Shown: positions 33,091-41,702 of the stretch, piece after piece
Layout of the letters: each line of letters begins with the position of its first letter
Numbering within the stretch: the first letter of the stretch is position 1
Assembly: GCA_038749105.1 (NCBI GenBank)
Contig: JBCDIM010000011.1
Span: forward strand, 14,848 to 78,847
Source: JBCCOW01 sp038749105
GTDB lineage: Bacteria; Planctomycetota; Phycisphaerae; Phycisphaerales; Phycisphaeraceae
DNA: 64,000 bases
Direction: 5' to 3'
Notes under the pieces: model-generated
Database searches by the model: none
What the model was told of the DNA's origin: nothing
What the model saw: only the letters and a program-made list of their open reading frames with translations
Position numbers and translations under genes: made by a program

Positions 33091-33873
33091 ATGGAAAACG
33101 ACCCACTGCCCGACCCCGATTTCGTCCCAACCAGCGCCTCCGTCGATGACGGTCCAGCGTTCACCCTGCACCCGACTCGCGGCGTCGTCTGGGCCGCGTT
33201 CTGGGGGTCGTTCATCGCCGCGGGCATCGTGATGGCGATCAACTTCGCGCGGATCGGCGAGAAGGCCGCCGCGTGGACCACCGTCGCCGTGGGTTTCGTC
33301 ACCACTATCGCCGTGTTCGCACTGGTCTTCGTGCTGCCCGACAGCCTGCCCGTCCCCGACATCGTTTTCGTCATCCCTCAGCTCATCGCGGTGTACCTCA
33401 TCGCCAACGCGCTGCAGGGCAAGACGATCCAGGCCCACGCCGACGCGGGAGGCGATGTGGCCTCGGCCTGGCCTTCGGCCGGGATCGGCCTGCTCTGCCT
33501 GCCCTTCGTTGTGGCCGGCGTGTTCGGGGCCGCCCTGCTCTTCGAGCAGTCCTTCGGCACAAAAATCGAGTTCGGCGAGGACGAGATCTACATCGCCGGC
33601 GAGGCCACCGAGGCCGACGCCCGCAAGCTCGCCACCGCCCTCGAAGAGGTGGGCTTCTTCGCCAACGCCGGCGTGTCCGTCCGCATCGAAACCATTGCCG
33701 GCAACACCACCGTGTCGTTCATCCTGATCGATAACGCGTGGGAAGACCCCGAGATGGTCACCGCGTTCCGCGAGCTCGGCGGCACCCTGACCGAAGCGGG
33801 CTTCCCCAAGCCGCTGACCCTCGAGCTCTGCGACGGCTACTTCGAGCCGCAGAAGACGCTGACCATCGAGTGA
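33091..33873 (+). CDS. Uncharacterised membrane protein
   Basis: A 260-residue protein, family not recognised. The cytoplasmic N-terminus (about 30 aa) is followed by hydrophobic segments at about 32-50, 60-80 (VAVGFVTTIAVFALVFVLPD), 88-107 and 130-150. A soluble alpha/beta domain (about 155-260) has an acidic start GEDEIYIAGEATEADARKLA and alternating strands and helices. It follows the oxidoreductase by 84 bp on the same strand and may be co-transcribed. The translated product looks real (balanced composition, good codon use). Confidence 0.8.
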   Translation: MENDPLPDPDFVPTSASVDDGPAFTLHPTRGVVWAAFWGSFIAAGIVMAINFARIGEKAAAWTTVAVGFVTTIAVFALVFVLPDSLPVPDIVFVIPQLIAVYLIANALQGKTIQAHADAGGDVASAWPSAGIGLLCLPFVVAGVFGAALLFEQSFGTKIEFGEDEIYIAGEATEADARKLATALEEVGFFANAGVSVRIETIAGNTTVSFILIDNAWEDPEMVTAFRELGGTLTEAGFPKPLTLELCDGYFEPQKTLTIE

Positions 33874-33926
33874 TGCTCGTTCCGGCCTAGCACGCCTGGG
33901 CAGGAACGGACGACCGATGATGAACG

Positions 33927-35423
33927 TCAGCGTGGGTCAGGCACAGGGTCACCAATAACCCGATCTCCGTCACTCACATCGTCGAGGCCGCCATCGTCTT
34001 CGCCATCGGGCCCAACGCTGTAGAGCAGGTAGGTCTTGCCGTCTTCGCCGGGCTCGTAAGTCAAGGGCCGACCGTCGTAGCGGTCGGTCGGCAACGCTTC
34101 GAGGTAGTCAGGCACCAACGCTCTGAGTGTCTGTGGGTAGCGTTGGTGATCGATGCGATGCAACGCGAGCGCAGCGGCGACGCGGAGCCGCACGGCGTGG
34201 CCGTTATCCATCTGCAAAGAGATATGCACCGGAGTAAGGCCCAATGTGTAGTGCAGCCAGAATCGGTCGACAACCCAACGGGTGAAGAAGACCTGACGCT
34301 GTTCCGGCGTGTCGGCGGTTTGGGGGAAATCGGGCAAAGCGTCATAGCGTGCTTCGATAGCTTCGGATAAGGCCTGCGCCTGGCCGATGTTGGTCGGTTG
34401 ATGCCCGGCCCACTCCAGATACCAACCCGATGTGTAACGCAGAGCTTCGTTGATATCGAAAGACGGTGAGCGGAAGTTGATCCGATGCCGCCGACTCAGC
34501 TCCTCGCCATCGACCGAATGCCCGTTGAACTCGGCGAGCATCCCGTCAAGCATCCAGAGCCGTTCGCCAACCCGGAGAACCTCGCTGGCGTACTCGGGTG
34601 TCCTAAGCGGAAGCAGCCCATCCCGAAGGCGGGCCGCCTGCTCGCGGGTCAGCTCCGGGTGAACCAGGATGTGTTCAGCGAGCGGCAACGCGATGTGTTG
34701 GATTGAAAAATCGACCAATCTGGGCAAGGCCAGTGGCTCTCGACCCGCATGACGACCCAGCGCTTGTAGTGATTGAAAATCGCTGATCGCTCCGTCCAGA
34801 TCGCCTGTGTTTACCCGGTGTAGACCGCGCATGAGCAGCGAACGGGCCAGGAACCGAGATTCCGACCACTGCGGGTATAGCGCGTTGAATAACGTCGCAC
34901 GCTCGCCTTCCGCCGCGACTACGGGCCACCAGCAGCGGGGGCGTCTGACTGCGGCCGCTAGCGCATCGAGGCCCTCGCCATTCGCCCGTAACCACTGGTC
35001 GACTAGCGGCAGGTCATCGGCTTGCCACGGGCCTTGCTGGGACTTTTCAAACTGCGTTTCCGCTTCTGGGTGACTGGGCCAGGGTGTGATTGCTAAGCGG
35101 TCCATGCCGGGATCGACTCCGAGCATGGCGGCGAGGCGTCGGTCGAACGCTTGGCTCTCGAGCGGGCGGCGCATCAGCTTGAACAGCGCGGCGGCGGCGT
35201 TGTTCTCGGGGGTGACGCCCCGGCTGAACTTGGCGTTCCAGGCGGCGACATAGTCGATCGTGCCGTCGTCGCGGACCGGGCCGAGGAAGACGGTGGTCTC
35301 CTCGCTGATGATCAGCTCGGGGCGTTCGGCGTAGCAAGGGCTGGCGACGAGCAGCAAGGCCCAAAGGCCTAGGGATGCTGGGCGGGCGGTTTGGATGGCG
35401 CGGGTGGAGTCGCGGCGGGGCAT
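33927..35423 (-). CDS. Exported protein with pseudopilin-like C-terminal tail, paralogue 1
   Basis: 498 aa from ATG 35423. It has a signal-like segment (LGLWALLLVASPCYAE) and a mature start with TTVFLGPVRDDGTIDYVAAW and GVTPENNAAAALF. A helical middle region leads to a tail reading RYDGRPLTYEPGEDGKTYLL then YSVGPDGEDDGG. The protein at 39111-40637 has the same opening, the same helical organisation and the same tail, so the two are paralogues. The tail resembles the C-terminal sheet of GspG-type pseudopilins. No catalytic motif was found and the role is unknown. Confidence 0.85.
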   Translation of the reverse strand: MPRRDSTRAIQTARPASLGLWALLLVASPCYAERPELIISEETTVFLGPVRDDGTIDYVAAWNAKFSRGVTPENNAAAALFKLMRRPLESQAFDRRLAAMLGVDPGMDRLAITPWPSHPEAETQFEKSQQGPWQADDLPLVDQWLRANGEGLDALAAAVRRPRCWWPVVAAEGERATLFNALYPQWSESRFLARSLLMRGLHRVNTGDLDGAISDFQSLQALGRHAGREPLALPRLVDFSIQHIALPLAEHILVHPELTREQAARLRDGLLPLRTPEYASEVLRVGERLWMLDGMLAEFNGHSVDGEELSRRHRINFRSPSFDINEALRYTSGWYLEWAGHQPTNIGQAQALSEAIEARYDALPDFPQTADTPEQRQVFFTRWVVDRFWLHYTLGLTPVHISLQMDNGHAVRLRVAAALALHRIDHQRYPQTLRALVPDYLEALPTDRYDGRPLTYEPGEDGKTYLLYSVGPDGEDDGGLDDVSDGDRVIGDPVPDPR

Positions 35424-35746
35424 GGTGGGGCTCGCTTCCGATCGACGCAGTGTTCGATCCAAGCCCAGTCTAGTCAGGGCTGAACCGGCCCGAATCCGCG
35501 GCGGCTTCCGTGCAGGGCTCGCGTAAGAGGGAGTTATCACCCGGACCGTGACTTTCTGGAGATCCCATGATGCGTCGTCCTCGACCCCAAGAAAACCGGC
35601 CAAGAAACAGCATCTCCGCGATAAATCCTCTGACACGACAACGGGAAGACTCTACGTTCGGACTGAAAGCGTTTGGTGTGGTTTGTCTGCTTCACGCCAG
35701 ATCGTGACCGGGTCGTTTAAATAGCCAGTGCGGGGATAGCGTACGG
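35424..35746. other. Gene-free divergent spacer
   Basis: The 323 bp between the divergent paralogue 1 and PEP-CTERM genes. It must contain both promoters, but no convincing -35/-10 or sigma-54 pair is visible. A 46-codon reading frame at 35567-35707 has a ribosome-like GGAG but an uninformative product. Confidence 0.5.
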
Positions 35747-36376
35747 ATGAAGCGTATGAGGCCATTAACGTCTGCGGTGCTTGTGGCACTGACAATCTGT
35801 GTTCCTGTGGGCGCCGTCGCACACGCCGACCTGCTCATCGTGATCGCGCCGACCCGCACCGGGCAGACCCAGATCGATATCGTCGGCACCGGCACCATCA
35901 CCGCCAACGGCGGCTCGGGCGATCTGATCAATCTGGTTACCACCGGTGATTCATTTGTGGTCGATGGCTTTTTGAACAACGGCTCACCAACAGCAATCGA
36001 CAGCCTGACGCCCTCCCTAAACCTTGGCAACCTGTCAACAAGCCGCGTGTTCATCAGCGACCTCAACGGCGATAACACGTCGGGCAATGTCGATGTCGAC
36101 TCCAGACTCGGCTTTGGCGGGTTTAGCGGTGACTTTAGCGATGGCGATCAGGCGTCGGACCTCAACGGCAGCTACATCACCGACCTGCCCTTCTCGGCAT
36201 TTGTCGTCGGTACCTACTCGCCCACCCTGGGCTTCCCTGACAACGCCCGTTCGCTTACCGAGATCGGCACGATCACGCTGATCGTTGATATCCCCGAACC
36301 CGCATCCCTCAGCCTCCTCGCTCTCGCTACGGCGGCACTCTCCTTACGGCGACCCCGGACGGCGCTCGACGACTAA
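35747..36376 (+). CDS. PEP-CTERM exported protein, small
   Basis: A 209-residue secreted protein: N-terminal signal peptide (residues about 6-27, SAVLVALTICVPVGAVAHA), a Gly/Asn/Asp-rich beta-type body, and a C-terminal sorting signal IPEPASLSLLALATAALSLR followed by an arginine-rich end. PEP-CTERM proteins are processed by exosortase and placed in the outer envelope or matrix. No exosortase gene lies in this window. The body (SDLNGDNTSGNVDVDSRLGF) gives no hint of function. Confidence 0.85.
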   Translation: MKRMRPLTSAVLVALTICVPVGAVAHADLLIVIAPTRTGQTQIDIVGTGTITANGGSGDLINLVTTGDSFVVDGFLNNGSPTAIDSLTPSLNLGNLSTSRVFISDLNGDNTSGNVDVDSRLGFGGFSGDFSDGDQASDLNGSYITDLPFSAFVVGTYSPTLGFPDNARSLTEIGTITLIVDIPEPASLSLLALATAALSLRRPRTALDD

Positions 36377-36418
36377 ACGCCGAAGGCGATCGACCGACAA
36401 CCACCACCACAGAGACCG

Positions 36419-36494
36419 GGTGATCCGTCAGGATGATCTACTGCGCGCGAAGACGCCCGGTGGTCAATGACTCCCAGAACGCTGACGGATCACC
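36419..36494. repeat. Perfect 13-bp inverted repeat in the PEP-CTERM / membrane-protein spacer
   Basis: GGTGATCCGTCAG at 36419-36431 and CTGACGGATCACC at 36482-36494 are exact reverse complements, 50 nt apart. It lies 43 bp after the PEP-CTERM stop and about 100 bp before the start of the next gene, so it could be a terminator-like structure or a paired operator. No T-tract follows. Confidence 0.7.
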
Positions 36495-36591
36495 GAGCGA
36501 TCCAAGCCAAACCACTGGCCCACTGGGGGATTTCGGGGAAAGGCTTTGCCGGGCGTGTAGGCTCTAGGGGTCTGTTGCATTGGGCCTGTTT

Positions 36592-39039
36592 ATGACCATC
36601 CGAGCGGTGATCCTGGGGGTGGGGTTGGCGCTGGGGGTCTGTGCGTCGGCGTTTTTCAATGACTACGTGGTGGGGCAGCGGTGGTTTGTGGGGTTTCATC
36701 TGCCGGTGGTGGTGCTGGGGTTAGCGTTGGTGTGGGCGTTCGGGGTCAATCCGTTGATCGGGCGGGTGCGTCAAGGCTGGTCTCTGCGTCCGGGGGAGAT
36801 GAGCGTGGTGGTGGGGCTGATGCTGGTGGGGTGTGTGCTGCCGGTGACGAACTTCTGGCGGTACTACGGGGAGGCGGCGATCGGGCCGACGGTGGCGGCG
36901 TCGGGGGAGCCCGCTTGGCGGGCGGCGGACGTGATGGCGTATGTGCCGGGGAACCCGCCCGTCCTGGCCGAGGGTCAGGTGCGGGACTGGCCCGCGTTGG
37001 TGGCGACGCTCCGGCGGGGGATGCATGAGGACGATGGGATCGCGTCCGCTGTGTGGCGGGAGACGGATGACGCGGGTCGGCGGCGGCTGGGAGTCATCGT
37101 GGGCCGGGGCGAGGGGACGCGGTTGAGCGAGGCGGATCGGCGGGCGGTGCTGCGTGCGGTGAATGTCGCGTTGGCCTCACGGGGGTTTGCCCAGCCGCCA
37201 ACAGACGGGGCTGATGGGGAGCAGCTGGTTCGGCGGAACCGCGGCGTGTTGGACAAAGCCTGGGCCGGATTCATCACCGGACCGCCGCCGGATCGTCCGC
37301 TGCTGGCGGGGGACGGGGAGGTCACCGCCGAGCACAGCCGGTTCATGTCAGGGGATGGGGACGGGGATGTGTTGTCGACGCGGGGGGTGCCGTGGCGCCT
37401 GATGGGGCCGAGCGTGTGGTTGTGGGGTGGGTTGGCGGTGCTGGTGTTCTTGGCGGTGCTGTGCCTGATGGTGGTGGTGCACCCGCAGTGGAGTCGGCGG
37501 GAGAGGCTGCAATACCCGATCGCGCGGGTGATGGAGGATTGCGTGGCGCGGGAGCCGGGGCAGGTCCTGCCGGCCCTGGCGTATCGGCGGGGGTTCTGGC
37601 TGGGGTTTGCCGTGGCGTTCGGCTGGCTCGGGGTCAGGACGCTGCACACCTATCTTCCGGCGGTACCGAACGTGATCACGGAGCTGGGGCTGGGGGGCTT
37701 GCGGGATCTCACGCCGGGGTGGGCGAAGGTGCCGTTGTCGTTCCTGATCTACGAACCGAGGGTCCGGTTCAGCGCGGTGGCGATCGGGTTTCTGATGCCG
37801 ATGGCGGTGTCGTTCACGATCGGCATCAGCCCGCTGGTGTACCTGGCGGTCGTGGGGACGGCGCTGGGGGCGGGGGTGGCGATGAACGACGCGGAAACGG
37901 GGCTGAGCTGGATCCACCTGCTGCGGGTCGGCGGGGCGCTGGGGTTCACGGCCGTGATCCTCTACGCGGGGCGAGACTACTACCGGCGGCTGGCGGGGGC
38001 GGTGTTTGGTGTGAACCGGGTTGGTGAGTTGACGCCCCAGGCGGCGGTCTGGGCGGGACGCGTTTTGCTGGTGACGAGTGCTGGTGCGGTCGGGTTGGCG
38101 AGCTGGGCGGGGCTGCCGGCGTGGGTCGCGGCATCGCTGGTGGGGGTGGTGCTGCTGAACCACCTGATCCTGGCACGGGTAATCGCGGAGACAGGGATGT
38201 ACTTCTTCGCAAGCCTATGGCACGCGGGGCTTCTGGTGATCGGGTTGGCGGGGTTTGATGCGTTGGGGCCGACGACGGTGGTGGTGCTGATGATGGGTGC
38301 GGTGATGCTGGGGATCAACGCGCGGGAGTTGGCGGGGCCTTTTTTGATCAACGCGTTGAAGCTGGGGGAGGGGCGCGGGGGTCGCGGGGGTGATCGCGCG
38401 GAAGAGCCCGGGGGTGGCGACCCCCGGGCTTTAGATGGTGGCGCGGGTGGCGCAGGTGGGTTGGGACGGTTTGGCTTGGTGGGTGGGGTGGTGATTGTGG
38501 TGGGGTTTGCGTTGGCGGGGTATGTGGCGCTCGGGCTGCAGTTCGAGCACGGGGTGACGGCGATGCCGGACGCGGACCGGACGGGGACCGCGATGCAGCC
38601 GTTCAACACGACGGCCCGGCTGACGTCGGCGGCGGAGGCACGGGGGACGCTGGTGGACTCGGTGAGTGCCGGGCCTTGGGAGCGGTTGCTGGCGGTACGA
38701 CCCACGCCGGGTGTCGTCTGGCCGCTGCTGGTCGGGCTGGTGTTTGCGGCGGGGTTGGGTTATGCCCGGCTGCGGTTGGCGTGGTGGCCGGTGCACCCGG
38801 TGTTGGTGCTGATCTTCGGGTCGTGGACGACGCTCTGGATCGGTCCGTCGATCTTGCTGGGCTGGGTGATCCGGCTGGCGGTGGTGAAGACGACGGGGCT
38901 GATGGGTTACGGGACGGTTCGGCCGGTGATGATCGGGCTGCTGGTGGGCGAGGTGGTGGCGGGTCTGGGGATGGCGGTGGTGGGCTGGGTCTACTTCGCG
39001 GCGGAGGGGGTGCCGCCGCCGCGGGTGTTGTACTTCTGA
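36592..39039 (+). CDS. Large polytopic membrane protein (DUF6785/DUF6784-like)
   Basis: 815 residues from ATG 36592 (MTIRAVILGVGLALG); the in-frame TTG at 36580 is less likely. About a dozen or more hydrophobic segments are spread over the chain, with an extracytoplasmic loop of about 170 residues after the first three. The C-terminal half has RVIAETGMYFFASLWHAGLL, a linker with a palindromic-repeat insert (PGGGDPRAL near residue 610), and a final helical block. The overall layout resembles the big planctomycete/archaeal membrane proteins carrying the DUF6785/DUF6784 names (from memory). A transport role is plausible but unproven. Confidence 0.85.
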   Translation: MTIRAVILGVGLALGVCASAFFNDYVVGQRWFVGFHLPVVVLGLALVWAFGVNPLIGRVRQGWSLRPGEMSVVVGLMLVGCVLPVTNFWRYYGEAAIGPTVAASGEPAWRAADVMAYVPGNPPVLAEGQVRDWPALVATLRRGMHEDDGIASAVWRETDDAGRRRLGVIVGRGEGTRLSEADRRAVLRAVNVALASRGFAQPPTDGADGEQLVRRNRGVLDKAWAGFITGPPPDRPLLAGDGEVTAEHSRFMSGDGDGDVLSTRGVPWRLMGPSVWLWGGLAVLVFLAVLCLMVVVHPQWSRRERLQYPIARVMEDCVAREPGQVLPALAYRRGFWLGFAVAFGWLGVRTLHTYLPAVPNVITELGLGGLRDLTPGWAKVPLSFLIYEPRVRFSAVAIGFLMPMAVSFTIGISPLVYLAVVGTALGAGVAMNDAETGLSWIHLLRVGGALGFTAVILYAGRDYYRRLAGAVFGVNRVGELTPQAAVWAGRVLLVTSAGAVGLASWAGLPAWVAASLVGVVLLNHLILARVIAETGMYFFASLWHAGLLVIGLAGFDALGPTTVVVLMMGAVMLGINARELAGPFLINALKLGEGRGGRGGDRAEEPGGGDPRALDGGAGGAGGLGRFGLVGGVVIVVGFALAGYVALGLQFEHGVTAMPDADRTGTAMQPFNTTARLTSAAEARGTLVDSVSAGPWERLLAVRPTPGVVWPLLVGLVFAAGLGYARLRLAWWPVHPVLVLIFGSWTTLWIGPSILLGWVIRLAVVKTTGLMGYGTVRPVMIGLLVGEVVAGLGMAVVGWVYFAAEGVPPPRVLYF
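38405..38438. repeat. Family A palindromic repeat inside the large membrane-protein gene
   Basis: AGCCCGGGGGTGGCGACCCC then CGGGCTTTAGATGG: a near-perfect stem GCCCGGGGGT/ACCCCCGGGC with a GGCG loop. It is in frame and encodes PGGGDPRAL in a Gly-rich cytosolic linker. Copies: 62082-62117 (intergenic), 62503-62538 (in frame, same reading phase) and a diverged one at 63744-63775. Confidence 0.85.
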
Positions 39040-39110
39040 CGGCGGCCGTGAGAAACCGTGTTTATCGCCGCACGCCCCGACGGTCATTGACCGCCGGCCA
39101 AATAGGCTCG

Positions 39111-40637
39111 TCACCAGCCGGCGGGCATGGGGTCGCCGACGGCGAGGTCGGCGTCGCGGGGGTTGTGGATGCCGCCATCGTCTTGACCGTTGCGGCCGAG
39201 GGCGTAGAGGAGGTACGTCTTGCCGTCGGGGCCGGGCTTGTAGGTCAGGGGGCGGCCGTCGTAGCGATCGACGGGGAGCTCGGCGATGTACTTGGGTGTG
39301 AGGGCGTCGAGGGTGGCGGGGTAGCGGTCGTGTTCGAAGTGATAGAGGCGGAGGGCGATGGCGAGTTGAACAAGTGCGAGCTGTTGGTTGGCGTCGAGGT
39401 TTGAAGCAAATGCCGGGTCAATCACCATCACTAAGCCGCCCGCCATCCCGTCGCCGAGCCAGGCGGAGAAGCGGTCGGCGGCATCGCCCTCTCGGCCCTG
39501 CATGCCGGTGACGGGGTGCTGTGCCGCCTCTAATTCCTCGATGAACTGATCCAGCCTTAAAGCAAACGCCGTAGCGGTCGGCAGCCGAGTCATCTCGACG
39601 AGTTGGTCGTAGCGACGGTTGATCTGCCGCAGGGCGGGGTCGATCCGGAACCTCGGCGAGCGCAACGCGAACCTCCCCTGGGCCTCGAGGACGTCTTCCA
39701 CGGCTACCCGTCCGCTAGCGGCCTGGATCAGGCTGTTCAGGAGCATGACGCGTTCGGCTGAATCGATCGCGTCGGCGATCGGGTGGACGGGGTGACTGGC
39801 GGCGGCATGATCCGCCATCTGATGGAGGTGTTCAGGTTTGAGGTGGGGCGAAGCGAGGATTCGGACGGCGAGTTGGTCGGCGATGTTCTGGACGCTGTAG
39901 CCCACGAGCCGAGAGATCAGGATGGGGTTGGTGGCGGTGTGTCGGCCGAGCCGTTGGAGGGCGATCCAGTCGCGTAGGGCGTCGTCGGGTTTGGCGTGTG
40001 CGAGGGCGAGGTGGGCGCGGATCGTAAGGCCACGGGCGATGGGGCGGGTTTCACCCAACTCAGGCAAGAGCATGCTGGTGAACCAGACCCCGGGCTCATC
40101 GGTGATCAGTGGCCACCAGGCGCGATCGCGTTCCACGGCCTGAACGACCGCGTCGAGTGCCTGCTGATTCGCTGCGAGCCAGTCGGCCACAACAGGGACT
40201 TTAGCGGGTGTCCACGGGCCCTCGACTGCACGATAAAAATGGCGGCCAACCGGGTGGTCGGGATCGCGTGAGGGGATGCCTCGGTAGATCGGGCGAGCCG
40301 GGGGGAACGGGGCGCCGAGGGCGGCCTCGAGGCGGGCGATCCCGCCTTGGTCCTCTATCGCTAATCGCTCCGGGGGTATCACGGCGAAGAGGGCGTAGGC
40401 CGCGTTGTTGTCGGGGGTGATGCCTTGGGAGAGGTGTTGGTTGAGGGCAGCGATATAGTCGACGGTGCCGTCGGGGCGGAGGGGGCCGAGGAAGTAGGTC
40501 GTGTCCTTGGCGGGGGTGGGGAGGAGGCGGGCGGGGATGGGATCGGGGTCGGCAGCGAGCAGGGGAGCGAGGAGGGTGAAGCAGAGAGTCAGAGCGAAGA
40601 TGGTGGGGATGGCGAGGCGGGTGGGGTGGAAAGCCAT
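39111..40637 (-). CDS. Exported protein with pseudopilin-like C-terminal tail, paralogue 2
   Basis: 508 aa with a clear signal peptide (IFALTLCFTLLAPLLAAD). The mature start TTYFLGPLRPDGTVDYIAAL and ITPDNNAAYALF match paralogue 1. A long alpha-helical middle (LALAHAKPDDALRDWIALQR) precedes a C-terminal block with a helix and strand pattern, LALVQLAIALRLYHFEHDRY then PATLDAL, and the tail DRYDGRPLTYKPGPDGKTYL. The helix-then-tail resembles a pseudopilin head. It overlaps nothing and faces the protease gene divergently. Confidence 0.85.
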   Translation of the reverse strand: MAFHPTRLAIPTIFALTLCFTLLAPLLAADPDPIPARLLPTPAKDTTYFLGPLRPDGTVDYIAALNQHLSQGITPDNNAAYALFAVIPPERLAIEDQGGIARLEAALGAPFPPARPIYRGIPSRDPDHPVGRHFYRAVEGPWTPAKVPVVADWLAANQQALDAVVQAVERDRAWWPLITDEPGVWFTSMLLPELGETRPIARGLTIRAHLALAHAKPDDALRDWIALQRLGRHTATNPILISRLVGYSVQNIADQLAVRILASPHLKPEHLHQMADHAAASHPVHPIADAIDSAERVMLLNSLIQAASGRVAVEDVLEAQGRFALRSPRFRIDPALRQINRRYDQLVEMTRLPTATAFALRLDQFIEELEAAQHPVTGMQGREGDAADRFSAWLGDGMAGGLVMVIDPAFASNLDANQQLALVQLAIALRLYHFEHDRYPATLDALTPKYIAELPVDRYDGRPLTYKPGPDGKTYLLYALGRNGQDDGGIHNPRDADLAVGDPMPAGW

Positions 40638-40702
40638 GCGTGGAGTTTAGAGGGGTGGGGGTGGTGGGGGTGGTGGGGGTGGGGTTGGCGTATGGTGAGG
40701 GG

Positions 40703-41629
40703 ATGTTGATCGGCAGTGTTGATGTGGCTTGGCTGGAGACCGGGTTGGTCCTGGCGGCGATGGCGGGGTTGGTGGTGTTGGTGGTCTTGGCGTGGCGTGG
40801 GGGTTGGTGGCGGGCGGGGTATCTGGGAGGTGGGCCGAGGCGGCCGGTGGGGTTGGGGGGGCTGGATTTGTTGGTGGGGCTGGGGGTACTGCTGTTGGGG
40901 CAGGTCGTGCTGGGGGTGGTGCTCGCGGCGAGCGGGGCGTTGCAGACGGGGGCTGAAGGAGAGGCGGGGTGGCGGGCGTTGGGGGATGGGGTGCTGGTTG
41001 AGCAGGGGTTGATCTTGATGGTGGGGCAGGTGCTGACGTTCGGGGTGGTCGCGGGGTACGCGGTGTGGCGGGTGGGAGTGCGGCGTGCCGGGTGGGGGCG
41101 TTGGGGGCTGTGGCGGGGGGCGGTTAGCGGCTTGGGCTTGGGGTTGGCGGGGGTCGTAGTGGTGCTGCCGATCGGGTGGCTGGCGGGGGTGGTGTATTGG
41201 GTGTTGGCGGGGGAGGAGCCGCCGGCGGTGGCGCACCCAATGCTGGAAATGATGCGGGCGGCGTCGGCGTGGTGGGCGCTGTTGCCGTTTGTGGTCTCGG
41301 CGGTGGTGCTGGCACCGCTGTTTGAGGAGCTGGTGTTTCGCGGGTTTCTGCAGACGGTGCTGGTCAAGCGGTTGGGTTGGCGGAGCGCGATCTTTGGGAA
41401 GCTCGGGCGGGGGCGTTGGGTGGGGGTTTGGCTGACGGGAGTGCTGTTCGGGCTGATCCACGCGGGAGGGGTAGACCCGATCGCGCTGCCGGGGCTGGTG
41501 GTGCTGGGCTTGGTGCTGGGGGCGTACTACGAGCGGACGGGGAGCCTGCTGGGGTGCGTGGTGGGGCACATGGTGTTCAACGCGGTGAATGTGGTGCTGG
41601 CGTTGTATGTGGTGGGGGTAGTGGGGTGA
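40703..41629 (+). CDS. CPBP-family intramembrane protease (Abi-like)
   Basis: 308 residues, mostly hydrophobic, from ATG 40703 (GAGGGG site just before it). It carries the three CPBP/Rce1-like motifs near the C-terminus: LFEELVFRGFLQ (EExxxR), FGLIHAG (FxxxH) and GHMVFNAVN (HxxxN). These are the presumed catalytic residues of a glutamate-type intramembrane protease or peptide maturation enzyme. Substrate is unknown. It is divergent from paralogue 2 and convergent with rfbB. Confidence 0.88.
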   Translation: MLIGSVDVAWLETGLVLAAMAGLVVLVVLAWRGGWWRAGYLGGGPRRPVGLGGLDLLVGLGVLLLGQVVLGVVLAASGALQTGAEGEAGWRALGDGVLVEQGLILMVGQVLTFGVVAGYAVWRVGVRRAGWGRWGLWRGAVSGLGLGLAGVVVVLPIGWLAGVVYWVLAGEEPPAVAHPMLEMMRAASAWWALLPFVVSAVVLAPLFEELVFRGFLQTVLVKRLGWRSAIFGKLGRGRWVGVWLTGVLFGLIHAGGVDPIALPGLVVLGLVLGAYYERTGSLLGCVVGHMVFNAVNVVLALYVVGVVG

Positions 41630-41643
41630 GGGCGCGCGATGCG

Positions 41644-41661
41644 ATCCCGCCGAAGCGGGAT
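41644..41661. terminator. Hairpin between convergent genes
   Basis: ATCCCGC-CGAA-GCGGGAT, a perfect 7-bp stem with a CGAA tetraloop, midway between the protease stop (41629) and the rfbB stop (41703). No T-tract is present, so at best it is a weak or bidirectional transcript end. Confidence 0.4.
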
Positions 41662-41702
41662 GGCCCCAGGGCGCGAGTGTGGGCGTGGGTTTGCGGGTGG
41701 GG

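Noticed and set aside
35567..35707. A 46-codon frame (MMRRPRPQENRPR start) with a GGAG ribosome-like site in the divergent spacer
   Set aside because: No signal, repeat or family feature, and a spacer of this GC content yields such frames by chance; would need conservation or ribosome profiling.
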